A model generated the notes under the pieces. The model made no database searches, was not told the origin of the DNA, and saw only the letters and a program-made list of their open reading frames with translations. Below are positions 52,066-61,606 of a stretch of DNA of 64,000 nt, in pieces. Position 1 is the stretch's first letter. Each line of letters starts with the position of its first letter. The position numbers and the translations under genes are program-made. The stretch comes from Sporosarcina trichiuri (lineage in GTDB: Bacteria > Bacillota > Bacilli > Bacillales_A > Planococcaceae), in the NCBI RefSeq assembly GCF_030406775.1, contig NZ_CP129119.1, forward strand, positions 1,770,001-1,834,000, written 5' to 3'.

Positions 52066-53320
52066 GTGCAGCCACCTCCGCTTCCACTGACGGCTCTGCG
52101 TCGATCTCACCGTTTTCGTTGATGAACGAGTTGTCACCGGCGAGCGCGCCGATCAGTGCCCCGCGGATGATGATGCCTTTCATCCGATCCCTTTCATCCA
52201 CGACAGCCACCGGAATGACGGCTGTCGAGACGATGTCGAACAGCTCGGTCAGGACACTGTCCCCCGGCACGGTGATGACATCGGTGATCAGGACGTCTTC
52301 GATTTTCAGGTTCTTCTCCGCAGCCTTCACCGCATCCTGCGCAGTGAGGGCTCCCATCAGCCGGCCGCCTTTGTCGACGACATAGATGGAGGAGATGCGC
52401 AAGTTCTCCATGAGGCGCAGCGCCACCCGCGGGCCCCGGTCGATCTGGACGGTGTCCGCGTGTTTCATGATATGGTTCGCTGTCAGCACCTTGGAAAGGT
52501 CCACGTCCTCGACGAACCGTTCGACGTACTCATTGGAAGGGTTCATGAGGATTTCTTCGGGCGTGCCGATCTGTGCGATCACGCCGTCTTTCATGATGGC
52601 GATCCGATCCCCGATCCGCAGTGCCTCATCGAGATCATGGGTGATGAAGATGATCGTCTTGCCCATCTCTTCATGGAGCTGCAGCAGTTCGTCCTGCATA
52701 TCTTTGCGGATCAGCGGATCGAGCGCGCTGAACGCCTCATCCATCAGCAGGATGTCCGGATCGTTCGCAAGCGCTCTTGCCAGTCCGACCCGCTGCTGCA
52801 TGCCGCCGCTCAGCTGGCCGGGATACTGCGCTTCATAGCCGGCGAGCCCGACCTTGGCCAGGGAATTGACGGCACGTTCCTTCCGCATCACCTTATCGGC
52901 CCCTTGGATCTCGAGACCGTACTCCGTGTTCTGCAGGATCGTCTTGTGCGGGAACAGCGCGAAGTTCTGGAACACCATCCCCATCTTTTTCCGGCGGACC
53001 GTGCGCAGCTGCTCTTTGTTCATAGCCACGATATCGACGCCGTCGATCAGGATTTGGCCCGAAGTCGGCTCGATCAGCCGATTCAGCAGACGGACAAGCG
53101 TTGACTTTCCGCTGCCCGATAATCCCATGATGACAAAGATTTCACCGTCCAGTACATCGAACGCTGCATTGTTGACACCTACGGTCGAGCCGGTTTCCTT
53201 CAGGATCTCTTTCTTCGATTTTCCTTCTTTCAGAAGCTGAGCTGCGCGTTTCGGCGATTTGCCGAAGATTTTCGTCGCATTCCTCACTTCGATTTTCTTG
53301 GATGTACGTGCTTCTTTCAT
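52058..53320 (-). CDS. opuAA: Glycine betaine ABC transporter, ATPase with CBS domains
   Basis: A 420-residue ATPase: Walker A GLSGSGKSTLVRLLNRL, signature LSGGMQQRVGLARALA, Walker B ILLMDEAFSALDP, H-loop IIFITHDLDEA, then two CBS domains (about 275-400), which in OpuA sense ionic strength or c-di-AMP and gate transport. GGGGGG precedes the ATG. First gene of opuAA-opuAB-opuAC, behind a clear promoter and divergent from a GbsR-type regulator. Confidence 0.96.
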   Translation of the reverse strand: MKEARTSKKIEVRNATKIFGKSPKRAAQLLKEGKSKKEILKETGSTVGVNNAAFDVLDGEIFVIMGLSGSGKSTLVRLLNRLIEPTSGQILIDGVDIVAMNKEQLRTVRRKKMGMVFQNFALFPHKTILQNTEYGLEIQGADKVMRKERAVNSLAKVGLAGYEAQYPGQLSGGMQQRVGLARALANDPDILLMDEAFSALDPLIRKDMQDELLQLHEEMGKTIIFITHDLDEALRIGDRIAIMKDGVIAQIGTPEEILMNPSNEYVERFVEDVDLSKVLTANHIMKHADTVQIDRGPRVALRLMENLRISSIYVVDKGGRLMGALTAQDAVKAAEKNLKIEDVLITDVITVPGDSVLTELFDIVSTAVIPVAVVDERDRMKGIIIRGALIGALAGDNSFINENGEIDAEPSVEAEVAAHE

Positions 53321-53356
53321 GCGAACCCCCCGATTCAGTTTTTCTCACTGTTCCCA

Positions 53357-53385
53357 AGTATATCTGTAACATTATCGTAATACAA
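53357..53385 (-). promoter_or_regulatory. Promoter of opuA
   Basis: On the minus strand TTGTAT (53380-53385) and TATACT (53357-53362) are spaced by 17 bp, 37 bp upstream of opuAA. Confidence 0.7.
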
Positions 53386-53409
53386 GGTTTTTACTTAATT
53401 AATTTTATG

Positions 53410-53425
53410 TACAGTTTTTACTGTA
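53410..53425. promoter_or_regulatory. TACAGT-TTTT-ACTGTA operator between opuA and its regulator
   Basis: A perfect inverted repeat with 6-bp arms in the divergent promoter region, upstream of the opuA -35. It is the best candidate for binding by the neighbouring GbsR-type protein. A plus-strand TATACT at 53462 may serve the regulator gene. Confidence 0.6.
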
Positions 53426-53520
53426 TAAACAATTTGATTTCCGTTTCGCGTTATTCTAAGCTATACTCAACAGTTAGAAGTGAGACAGGAACTGCTAGTA
53501 GGGCAAGGAGGTCATCCCGT

Positions 53521-54063
53521 ATGGATGCAGAGGAAAAATTGGAAAAGTCCCGTAAACGAGTCACCGAGTCAATTGCGCAGAACATACATCTGTATGGCCT
53601 CCCGCCGTCTGCCGGCAGACAGTTCGGGATGATGTTCTTCGAGGATCGCCCGCTGACGCTGGATGATATGTCCGCTAAACTCGGGATGAGCAAAACGAGC
53701 ATGAGCACCTCCATCCGTGCCCTGTCGGACGGGAAACTCGTAGAGCGGGTCTGGGAGAAAGGCGTGCGCAAGGATCTGTACAAAGCGAAGGAAGACTGGT
53801 ACCAGATCTTCATCGACATGTTCACTGTCCAGTGGCGAAGAGCCGTCTCCCTCCATATTTCAGCCGTCCGGAAGTCGCTCCGTGAGCTGCGCGAGCTGAA
53901 AGGCGATGAGAGTCTGACGGAAGAACTCCTTCTGGAGATTGACAGTGATATCGAAAAGCTCGATTACACGCTCAATTATTATGACTGGCTCGACCGTCTG
54001 ATCGATGCGTTTGAGGATCATAAGATTTTTGACCTGGTCCCTTTGAAAGAAGATGAAAACTGA
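53521..54063 (+). CDS. GbsR/OpcR-type MarR-like regulator
   Basis: A 180-residue regulator of the GbsR subgroup: a winged helix with PLTLDDMSAKLGMSKTSMST (about 48-67) and GVRKDLYKAKEDWYQIF just after, then a helical dimerisation part. GbsR proteins bind choline or glycine betaine and repress osmoprotectant genes, so control of the divergent opuA operon is likely. AAGGAGG is nine bases before the ATG. Followed by a strong terminator. Confidence 0.93.
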   Translation: MDAEEKLEKSRKRVTESIAQNIHLYGLPPSAGRQFGMMFFEDRPLTLDDMSAKLGMSKTSMSTSIRALSDGKLVERVWEKGVRKDLYKAKEDWYQIFIDMFTVQWRRAVSLHISAVRKSLRELRELKGDESLTEELLLEIDSDIEKLDYTLNYYDWLDRLIDAFEDHKIFDLVPLKEDEN

Positions 54064-54064
54064 T

Positions 54065-54102
54065 AAAAACGGCAGTCCCGGGGTACTTGGGACTGCCGTT
54101 TT
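54065..54102. terminator. Terminator after the GbsR-type gene
   Basis: ACGGCAGTCCC and GGGACTGCCGT, followed by TTT on the plus strand and AAAA before it. Confidence 0.9.
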
Positions 54103-54105
54103 CCG

Positions 54106-54198
54106 TTGAATTTTGTCTGAGTGCCGATAAATTCGGCGATGTGTCCGATACTTCCCACCATATGTCCGATATCTCCAGCGAACTGTCCGATACACCCC
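54106..54198 (+). repeat. 21-bp-period array F1
   Basis: The leader starts four bases after the terminator (TTGAATTTTG, then TGCCGATAAATTCGGC). Units follow at 54142, 54163 and 54184. Confidence 0.92.
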
Positions 54199-54263
54199 GG
54201 CAAGCAGCCGCGGCCGTGGCTGGCCTTAACAGAAAACCAGCGGAGCTGGCACCAATCAGTCAC

Positions 54264-54398
54264 TTGAATTGTGTCCCGATGCCGATAAATTCGGCGATGT
54301 GGCCGATACTTCGCGCCATATGTCCGATATGTCCGCCGATTTGTCCGATACTGCGCGCCATGTGTCCGATACTTCACACGATCTGTCCGATATCCCCC
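54264..54398 (+). repeat. 21-bp-period array F2
   Basis: A second leader (TTGAATTGTG, then GATGCCGATAAATTCGGC) and five units at 54300, 54321, 54342, 54363 and 54384. F1 and F2 are in the same orientation, separated by 65 bp, in the gap between convergent genes. F2 ends 13 bp before the chemoreceptor terminator. Confidence 0.93.
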
Positions 54399-54410
54399 GG
54401 CTGTATGCCA

Positions 54411-54443
54411 AAAAGCCCGGCTGCCAATCGGCAGCCGGGCTTT
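54411..54443 (-). terminator. Terminator of the chemoreceptor gene
   Basis: AAAGCCCGGCTGCC pairs perfectly with GGCAGCCGGGCTTT around AATC. Confidence 0.92.
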
Positions 54444-54455
54444 CACTTCATCAAA

Positions 54456-56150
54456 TTACAATTTAAACGCACGCACCAGGCCGTTCAAGTCCTCCGCCAG
54501 CTGGGCGAGCTGCGCCGAACTGCCAGCGACTTCTTCCATGGAGCTGCTCGTCTGCTGGGATGCGGCGGATGTCTCCTGCACTCCGGCCGCGGACTGCTCG
54601 GAGATGGCCGCAATCTCTTCGACCGATTCGCTCATCTCTTCACTGCCTGCCGTGATATCTTCCAGGTTCTTCGAAATAATGTCGATATCCTCTGCCATCG
54701 CTTCCACTGCCTGGCGGATCTCTTCGAACGTCACCTGGGTCGTCTGCAGCTGTGCAGTACCTTTTTCGACTTCTTCATAACCAGTTTCAAGGGAACCGGC
54801 CACACTGCCGGATTCCTGCTGGATCGTACCGACGATGCCGGTGATATCCGTCACGGATACTGCAACCTGTTCGGCCAATTTCCGTACTTCCTCTGCGACG
54901 ACGGCGAACCCTTTGCCGTGCTCACCTGCGCGTGCCGCTTCGATTGCCGCGTTCAGTGCCAGCAGATTCGTCTGGTCCGCGATATCCTTGATGACGACAA
55001 CGAGTTTCGAAATCTCCTGCGACTGGGCGTCCAGCCCTTTGATCTTCTCAACGGCATCCTGGACGATCGCATCGATCCGCTCCATCTGTTCGGAAGATGC
55101 CCTCATGAGTTCGGATCCGGTTCCCGTCTTCACCAATACCGACTCGGACGCTTCCCGGACCGATTCCCCACGGGCGTTCGCATCTTCCACACGCTCCGCG
55201 AACCGCTCCATCACCATCGCCAGATCTGTCGCTGTATTCGCTTCACTCTCGATACCCGATGTCAATTCCTGCATCGTCACCGCAATCTGACGGGACGCCA
55301 GATTGACTTCGTTCGACGACTGGGTCAGCTCTTCACTGTGTGCCGAAACGGATGAAGACACGCCATCGATGTCATTCAGCATACTGCGTGTTCGGCTGCT
55401 CATCTCGTTCGTCGCCGCAGCCAGCTGGCCGACTTCATCCCGCGTGCGCACCTCGAGCGGTTTCTGGCTCAGATCTCCATCCGCAATCTGGTTCATACGG
55501 TCCATGACACGGCGGATCGGTGCTGTGATAATGCGTCCGGTCACCAGCGCCGCTACGATACTGACAACCAGCACCGCCAGCAGGACGATGAAAATCCAAG
55601 TGAGGGTCTGCTTCCCGCTCGCGATGATCTCACGGCCGTGGTCCATCGTCAGCTGTTCCCGATGATCCGCGATTTCATGATATTCATCGATCAATCCATT
55701 GCCTTCGACCGACAGGGACTTCAGGTTATCCGCCGCACGTTCCGGACGGTTCTGATCATACATATCGATGACTTCCGTCGTCAGCTTCTTCCGCCAGCTG
55801 ATCATCCGATCGACCAAGTCGCCGAATTCCCCCGACGTGCCGAGCTTTTCCGCTTCCGCCTGCAGGGCGATCCCTTCTTTTGTCAATTCCTCGAATTCCT
55901 GCTTATAGGAATCCTCCCCGAACAGTATGTATGCCCGCACCGCCGACAGACGGCCCGCCATCGTATTGGCGAGTTTCAGATCGACAGCCATCAGTTGCGC
56001 ATCCTGCTCCACAATCTCCTTCGTCATCTTGTTCACCGAATTGACCGAAAAGATCACATAGATTCCCATTCCCAAAACCATCAGGACAACAATCCCGAAT
56101 GCCGTCAGCAGACGGCCTTTCAAACTTTTGAATCCTTTCACGCGTTTCAT
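54456..56150 (-). CDS. Methyl-accepting chemotaxis protein
   Basis: A 564-residue receptor: membrane helix 1 (about 13-34), a helical extracytoplasmic bundle (about 35-180), helix 2 (about 183-205), HAMP domain ([20 protein letters not shown]) and a long signalling domain with the hairpin tip [20 protein letters not shown] and [16 protein letters not shown]. The four-helix sensor has no known ligand motif. GGGG precedes the ATG. No che genes are in the window, so it is an orphan receptor. Confidence 0.95.
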   Translation of the reverse strand: MKRVKGFKSLKGRLLTAFGIVVLMVLGMGIYVIFSVNSVNKMTKEIVEQDAQLMAVDLKLANTMAGRLSAVRAYILFGEDSYKQEFEELTKEGIALQAEAEKLGTSGEFGDLVDRMISWRKKLTTEVIDMYDQNRPERAADNLKSLSVEGNGLIDEYHEIADHREQLTMDHGREIIASGKQTLTWIFIVLLAVLVVSIVAALVTGRIITAPIRRVMDRMNQIADGDLSQKPLEVRTRDEVGQLAAATNEMSSRTRSMLNDIDGVSSSVSAHSEELTQSSNEVNLASRQIAVTMQELTSGIESEANTATDLAMVMERFAERVEDANARGESVREASESVLVKTGTGSELMRASSEQMERIDAIVQDAVEKIKGLDAQSQEISKLVVVIKDIADQTNLLALNAAIEAARAGEHGKGFAVVAEEVRKLAEQVAVSVTDITGIVGTIQQESGSVAGSLETGYEEVEKGTAQLQTTQVTFEEIRQAVEAMAEDIDIISKNLEDITAGSEEMSESVEEIAAISEQSAAGVQETSAASQQTSSSMEEVAGSSAQLAQLAEDLNGLVRAFKL

Positions 56151-56340
56151 GACAGTCCCCTTCTTCTAAGCGTACCAATTGGCCGCTTTCATTTCTCTGA
56201 GATTTTGAACACAAGAGCTATTATAGTTCCACACAAGTCTAAAGTCACTAGTTTTTATATATTTTTAATGACTTTGTACCCTTTCCTCTTACACTTGATG
56301 GTTAGTTCACTTCCATTGGTGTGGTAATGTTTTCATACAA

Positions 56341-56369
56341 CAAAAACAGGCTGCGACGGTACACAGCCT
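56341..56369 (-). terminator. Terminator of the opp-carboxypeptidase operon
   Basis: CAGGCTG (56347-56353) pairs with CAGCCTG (56363-56369); the minus strand then reads TTTTTG. Confidence 0.7.
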
Positions 56370-56379
56370 GCTGTATATT

Positions 56380-57876
56380 TTAAAATTGGTAGATCGCCCC
56401 GTACTTCTTGGTGTAGAAATCAATCAGATACCTCGGGTTCAATTCCTCAGAAGTCGCTTCCCGAAGGAGCTCAAGCGGACGTTTCGTCTTCCCGTATTGA
56501 TGGATATGGTCGGTGAACCACTGCCGGACAGGCAGGAAGTCGTTCTCCTGCACACAGCTGCTGAAAGGGATCTCGTTCTGCATGGAATGATGCAGCTGAG
56601 CCGCGTACAAATAGCCGAGTGCATAGGATGGGAAGTATCCGAAGTCGCCGCTTGACCAGTGGATGTCCTGCAAGACGCCGTCCCGATCTGTTTGCGGAAT
56701 GATACCGAGGTGTTTCTCCATTTGCTCATTCCACGCACCCGGCAGCTCAGCCGCATTAAGATCACCGGTCATCAGACCTTTTTCCAGCTCATACCGCATC
56801 ATGATATGCATCGGATAGGTCAGCGGATCCGCGTCGATCCGAATCAGGGATGCCTGCACATCATGCAGCGCCAAGTAGAAGTCATCGAAAGCGACCGAGC
56901 GGAAATGGGACGGGGAAAATTCCCGGAACCAATCGTAATTCGTTTCCCAGAATCCCCGGTCTGCTGCAACGAATACTTCCCAATACAGCGACTGGGACTC
57001 GTGCATACCCATTGAGCTCGCTGCTGATAATGGTGTACCTTGCAGCCGGCGTGCGATATTCTGCTCGTACAGCGCATGCCCGCCCTCATGGATGGCACTG
57101 AAGACACTTGTCCGGAAATCATTTTCGTCATACTTCGTCGACAGCCGGACGTCCTGCTGGTTGATGGCGAAACTGTACGGATGGGCGGACGTATCGAGGC
57201 GTCCGTCTGAAAACCGGTAGCCGATCCGTTCCAGCAGCGCTTCACAGAACGCTTTCTGCCGAGTTGCCGGAAACGGGACCGTCAGCAGGGAAGTGTCGGC
57301 TTTCAGCGGACTCGCCTTCACTTGTTCAATCAGACCTGTGAGCGATTGCTGCAGCGCGGGAAATACCTCGTCGAGCATATCCACTTTGACGCCTGGTTCA
57401 TGGTTGTCAAGCAGTGCGTTATACGGATGCCCTTCGTATCCCCAGCGATCCGCGAACTCCCGGTTGAAGCTGACGATCTGCTGCAAGTACGGCTCGAACA
57501 GCTTGAAATCATCTGTTTTCCTCGCTTCTCCCCAGACCGCCTCCGATTTCGAACAGAGCGTCACGTACTGACGGTAGCGGTCATTTGGGATCTTCCGGCT
57601 CTTTTCATAGATTCGATTGCATTCCTCTGCAGCCTGGAGGATGAATTCATTCTCCGAAACGGCTTTCATTTCCTCGATCATGTCTTTCATACGGTCGGAT
57701 GTCTCCGACTCCTGGAGTTTCGCCGACAGGATGCCGGTCACGTCCGCCCGGCTGTCCACGCCGCCCGGCGGCATCTGCGTATGGGAATCCCACTGCAGTA
57801 CGGTCAGCGCTTCCTTGTAGGCGTTCTGCTCTTTCATCAGTTCCATGAACCGCTGTTCGTTCACGGTCAAGTCCAT
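56380..57876 (-). CDS. M32 family metallocarboxypeptidase
   Basis: A 498-residue zinc carboxypeptidase. Metal ligands are in HEGGHALYEQ and MGMHESQSLYWE (the M32 HExxH analogue HEGGH with downstream E), with the N-terminal YKEALTVLQWDSHTQMPPGG helix typical of the family. It removes C-terminal residues from peptides in the cytoplasm. AAGAAGGG precedes the ATG. It lies 28 bp after the last oligopeptide permease gene, so imported peptides would be its substrate. Confidence 0.93.
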   Translation of the reverse strand: MDLTVNEQRFMELMKEQNAYKEALTVLQWDSHTQMPPGGVDSRADVTGILSAKLQESETSDRMKDMIEEMKAVSENEFILQAAEECNRIYEKSRKIPNDRYRQYVTLCSKSEAVWGEARKTDDFKLFEPYLQQIVSFNREFADRWGYEGHPYNALLDNHEPGVKVDMLDEVFPALQQSLTGLIEQVKASPLKADTSLLTVPFPATRQKAFCEALLERIGYRFSDGRLDTSAHPYSFAINQQDVRLSTKYDENDFRTSVFSAIHEGGHALYEQNIARRLQGTPLSAASSMGMHESQSLYWEVFVAADRGFWETNYDWFREFSPSHFRSVAFDDFYLALHDVQASLIRIDADPLTYPMHIMMRYELEKGLMTGDLNAAELPGAWNEQMEKHLGIIPQTDRDGVLQDIHWSSGDFGYFPSYALGYLYAAQLHHSMQNEIPFSSCVQENDFLPVRQWFTDHIHQYGKTKRPLELLREATSEELNPRYLIDFYTKKYGAIYQF

Positions 57877-57904
57877 AAGTCGTTCCCTTCTTTCCTTGCA
57901 TATG

Positions 57905-58816
57905 TCATCGCCTGTTGCTCTTCGGGTCGAACGCGTCTCTCAGCCCATCACCGATGAAGTTGATGGCGAGTACGGTCACCAGGATGCCGAGACCGGGCGG
58001 CAGCCATACTTCCGGCTGATCGCGGAGCACCCGCAAGTTCTGCGCTTCCGAAAGCATGTTACCCCAAGTCGGAGTCGGCTGAGGAATCCCCATCCCGATG
58101 AAGCTCATCCCTGATTCCACGATGATCATCGTGGCCATCATGAGTGTCGCATTGACGATGATCGGACCTACCGCGTTCGGCAGGAAGTGTTTGCAGATGA
58201 TGCGCAGATCACTTGCACCGAGCGCTTTCGCCCCTGTGATAAACTCCTCTTCACGGATGGACAGGAATGCCCCGCGGATCAGCCGGGTCAATGTCGGCCA
58301 TGTCGTGATCGCTATGATGGTTACGAAGACACCGATGGTCACGTTATCCAGCAGCGCGATGATCGTCAGGGCAAGGACGAGGAATGGCAGCGCCAGGAAC
58401 AGATCCGCCATCCTCATGATGAAGCTGTCGACCTTCCCGCCATAGTAGCCGCTGATCGCTCCGGTCACCACTCCGATCGACAAGGTGAACAGCATCGCAC
58501 TGAACCCGACGATCAGGGAGACCCGTCCGCCATAGAGCAGCCGTGCCCAGTTATCACGTCCTGAACTGTCCGTTCCGAGCAGATGGCCATTTCCCGGCGG
58601 ACTGTCGACTGCAAGGAGGTCTCCCCGTTCCGGATCATACTGGGTGAGAAGCGGTGCGAAGACTGCCGCCAGGATGACCAGAAGCAGAACGATGACACCA
58701 GTCACCGCAAGCTTGTTTTTCAGGAAACGGCGGAGGGCCAGCTGAAACGGACTTTTCGGTTTCTCTTTCACGGCAGCATGCTGGTCCTGCACTGTGTCAT
58801 TTGGATAGGTTTGCAT
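57905..58816 (-). CDS. oppC: Oligopeptide ABC transporter permease, OppC/DppC-like
   Basis: A 303-residue permease. The N-terminal RFLKNKLAVTGVIVLLLVIL helix and the large loop FAPLLTQYDPERGDLLAV are OppC-type; the ATPase-contact motif EEEFITGAKALGASDLRIIC is near residue 195. It follows the oppB-like gene by 11 bp, with GAGGTG before the ATG. It pairs with OppB to form the channel. Confidence 0.93.
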   Translation of the reverse strand: MQTYPNDTVQDQHAAVKEKPKSPFQLALRRFLKNKLAVTGVIVLLLVILAAVFAPLLTQYDPERGDLLAVDSPPGNGHLLGTDSSGRDNWARLLYGGRVSLIVGFSAMLFTLSIGVVTGAISGYYGGKVDSFIMRMADLFLALPFLVLALTIIALLDNVTIGVFVTIIAITTWPTLTRLIRGAFLSIREEEFITGAKALGASDLRIICKHFLPNAVGPIIVNATLMMATMIIVESGMSFIGMGIPQPTPTWGNMLSEAQNLRVLRDQPEVWLPPGLGILVTVLAINFIGDGLRDAFDPKSNRR

Positions 58817-58827
58817 TCAATTTCACC

Positions 58828-59793
58828 TCATTCATAGCGGATTCTCGGATCGACAGCACTGTAGAGCATATCCGCCAGCAGATTGCCGACAAGGATCGTT
58901 ACCCCCAGCAGAAGGTTGATTGCCATGACAACCGGATAATCACGGTTGACAATCGATGTGATGAACAGTGTCCCGAGCCCCGGATAGTTGAAGACCTGCT
59001 CGGTGATGACTGCACCGCTCAGCAATGCGCCAAATTCGAATCCAAGCAGTGTGATGATCGGAATGATCGCATTCCGCAGCGTGTGTTTATATAAGATGGA
59101 TGATTCACTCATCCCTTTCGCCCGTGCAGTCTTGATGTAGTCACTGCCGAGTACATCGAGCACTTCCGAGCGCATATAGCGCATGTATGTCGCGGTGCCC
59201 GCCAGGCCCAGTGTCAGACCCGGCAGGATCATATGGTGCAGCCTGTCCAGGAACAGTGTAAAACCTGTCGCGTCCACGCTGGAGACCGTCCCCTGTGCGG
59301 GGAACCAGCCCAGACTGATCGCAAACACGAAAATTGCAATGAGCCCGAAGAAGAAGTTCGGCACTGCAAGCCCCATGAATCCGAACGCAGTAGCGCTGTA
59401 ATCGAGCATCGAATACGGATGCTTCGCTGAATACAGACCGATCGGAATCGCGACAAGCAATGTAATCGCCAATGCGAACGTACCGAGGTAGACGGTGTTC
59501 ATCAGCCGTTCGCCGATCAGGTCCGTAACAGACCGTCCATTGTATGTGATCGATTCGCCGAGATTCCCTTTGGCGACGGATCCGACCCAGTGCATATATT
59601 GCACAGGCACAGGATCATTCAGCCCAAGAGCCTCCTTTCGCAGTTCGTACACTTCCGGATCGATACTCGGATCGAGGATCTTTCCTGTGAACGGATCGCC
59701 CGGTGCCGCTTTCGCCAATCCGAAAATGATGACCGTCAGCAAAAACAGCATCGGGATGAAGACCAGGATCCTTCTGATAGCGTATTGAAACAT
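58828..59793 (-). CDS. oppB: Oligopeptide ABC transporter permease, OppB/DppB-like
   Basis: A 321-residue permease starting MFQYAIRRILVFIPMLF, the standard OppB N-terminus. The contact loop SDYIKTARAKGMSESSILYK lies near residue 215. Start ATG 59793 follows GAGGTGA; a frame starting 11 codons earlier lacks a site. It forms the membrane channel with OppC. The 52-bp gap to oppA upstream is the largest in the operon. Confidence 0.93.
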   Translation of the reverse strand: MFQYAIRRILVFIPMLFLLTVIIFGLAKAAPGDPFTGKILDPSIDPEVYELRKEALGLNDPVPVQYMHWVGSVAKGNLGESITYNGRSVTDLIGERLMNTVYLGTFALAITLLVAIPIGLYSAKHPYSMLDYSATAFGFMGLAVPNFFFGLIAIFVFAISLGWFPAQGTVSSVDATGFTLFLDRLHHMILPGLTLGLAGTATYMRYMRSEVLDVLGSDYIKTARAKGMSESSILYKHTLRNAIIPIITLLGFEFGALLSGAVITEQVFNYPGLGTLFITSIVNRDYPVVMAINLLLGVTILVGNLLADMLYSAVDPRIRYE

Positions 59794-59845
59794 CTTGCTC
59801 ACCTCTCTATCTTGTTGACTGCTCAATCGTCCGCATTCCGGCCGA

Positions 59846-61606
59846 TCATCGGCTGACCCACCAGTCCTGGACGTTGTTCATGATTGTGAACGGCAGCGGT
59901 TCGATTCCTTCAACACGGTCGTTCACGACCCATAGGTTGTCCTGCACGTAAAGGAACAGTGCCGGCAGGTCTTCCGAGAATTCCCGCTGCCAGTCAGCAT
60001 AGACTTCCTTCCTATAATCCTGATCGAATGCCTCCGGCGCTTTCATCGCCTGCTTCAGCAGGGCATCCGCCTCTTCGTTGTTCCATCGGGAATAGTTGTA
60101 GGCAGCTTCAGATGACCACAGGCTCGATGGATCAGGATCGTGGCTGTCGAGCGCCCAGCCGAGCAGGAATAGGTCCCAGTCGCTGTCCCTGTTTTCAAGC
60201 GCATCGATATACGCTGTCATTTCCTTCGGCTGCCGCATATTGACACGGATGCCCACTTCCTCCAATTGCTGCTTCAGCAGAGGCGCGGTCCGTTCCCTGA
60301 TTTTGTTGCCTGTCGGGAAATCGAGGTTCAGCACCCACTTGCCGCCATCCGGATCTTCCCGGAAGCCGTCACCGTCGCGGTCGGTATATCCTTCTTGATC
60401 GAGCAGCTGTTCCGCTTTCCCGGGATCGTGCGTATAGTCGACCGGTGCGTCCTCGCTGTATGCCCAGAACTGCCGGGCGATCGTAGTGTTCGTTTTCTCT
60501 CCGTGCCCATATAGAAGACCATTGATGATCCCCTCCCGGTTGACCGCATAGGCGATCGCCTGACGGACTTTCGGGTTGGCGATCTTCTCATTCACTTTCC
60601 AGCTGTCCGGGTCCTTCGCTTTCTGGTCATTGGCAGCCGGATCCCGGTAATTCATCTTGAATCCAAGGAATTGGTTCCCGAACTCAGGCTGTTCGATGAT
60701 CTGCAGATTTCCCATAACCTGGACGGATTTGTAATCCGCCGGCGACATGCCGTTCGGATCGGCTACGAAATCGATGTCGCCTGTCTTCAGCAGCCCTGTC
60801 ATGATCGCTTCATCGACGACTTTCCAGACAATCTTTTCGAGATGCGGGCGCCCTTTCCAATACTCGTCGTTCCGCTCGAATACGTACTGCTGGCGGTCGA
60901 CGATCTTCGTCAACTTGAATGGACCCGTACCGATGACCGACCCGCCTTTCAATGAGGCATCCGATTTCGGAATATCCTGGATGGGGATCTCCCCGAAGAT
61001 ATGCTTCGGGATGATCTGGAATCCGGCAGAGTAAAGCGGAGTTACATTCGGTTCCGCAAAACTGAATTTGACCGTATACGGATCGATCGCTGTCACGCCT
61101 TCGAACTTTTCCGTGTCGCCGGCGTTGTATTCGTCGTACCCTTTCAGTCCCTGCACATAGTCCGTCCGGAAACCGCCCGTTTCGACGTACAGCGGATCGG
61201 ACATCATCTGATAGGTGAAGACAACGTCCTCTGCAGTGAATTCCTCACCGTCATGCCACTTCACGCCTTCCTCTAATTGAAAGGTGATTTCCGTCTGGTC
61301 CTCATTCGTTTCCCATTTTTTTGCGAGCTGCGGGACGAATTCCAGCTGGTCGTTCTGGCTGACAAGGCTCTCATGCGTCAATCGCAGAATCGCTTCATCG
61401 TAAGCTTCTTCGTAGAATATCGGGTTGAACATCCCGGTCGGTGCGGTTGCCATTGCCCCGACGACGATGCCGCCTTCTTTCGGTTCTCCAGGTGCGGTAT
61501 CCGCCGATTCATCCGGCCCCCGGTCTTCCTTCAAACCGCAGGCGCCGAGCAACAGAATGGCAGCGGTCAACAGGACCAGCGTTCGGAATCGAATTCTTGT
61601 TCTCAT
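59846..61606 (-). CDS. Peptide ABC transporter substrate-binding lipoprotein, OppA/DppE-like
   Basis: A 586-residue lipoprotein with signal peptide and lipobox LLLGACG (Cys near 23). SBP_bac_5 features follow: ILRLTHESLVSQNDQLEFVP, WETNEDQTEITFQLEEGVKW and the ligand-pocket region FLGFKMNYRDPAAND. It captures peptides or similar cargo outside the cell. Its ATG overlaps the oppF-like stop by 4 bp (ATGA), which is unusual for a binding protein and implies tight coupling to the ATPase. Confidence 0.92.
   Translation of the reverse strand: MRTRIRFRTLVLLTAAILLLGACGLKEDRGPDESADTAPGEPKEGGIVVGAMATAPTGMFNPIFYEEAYDEAILRLTHESLVSQNDQLEFVPQLAKKWETNEDQTEITFQLEEGVKWHDGEEFTAEDVVFTYQMMSDPLYVETGGFRTDYVQGLKGYDEYNAGDTEKFEGVTAIDPYTVKFSFAEPNVTPLYSAGFQIIPKHIFGEIPIQDIPKSDASLKGGSVIGTGPFKLTKIVDRQQYVFERNDEYWKGRPHLEKIVWKVVDEAIMTGLLKTGDIDFVADPNGMSPADYKSVQVMGNLQIIEQPEFGNQFLGFKMNYRDPAANDQKAKDPDSWKVNEKIANPKVRQAIAYAVNREGIINGLLYGHGEKTNTTIARQFWAYSEDAPVDYTHDPGKAEQLLDQEGYTDRDGDGFREDPDGGKWVLNLDFPTGNKIRERTAPLLKQQLEEVGIRVNMRQPKEMTAYIDALENRDSDWDLFLLGWALDSHDPDPSSLWSSEAAYNYSRWNNEEADALLKQAMKAPEAFDQDYRKEVYADWQREFSEDLPALFLYVQDNLWVVNDRVEGIEPLPFTIMNNVQDWWVSR

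Noticed and set aside
54251..54420. Open frames through the 21-bp arrays that would encode heptad peptides (LSDTS-like repeats).
   Set aside because: A 21-bp step keeps frame automatically. Constant bases include third codon positions, frames lack ribosome binding sites, and the sister family has a 20-bp step that cannot be coding.
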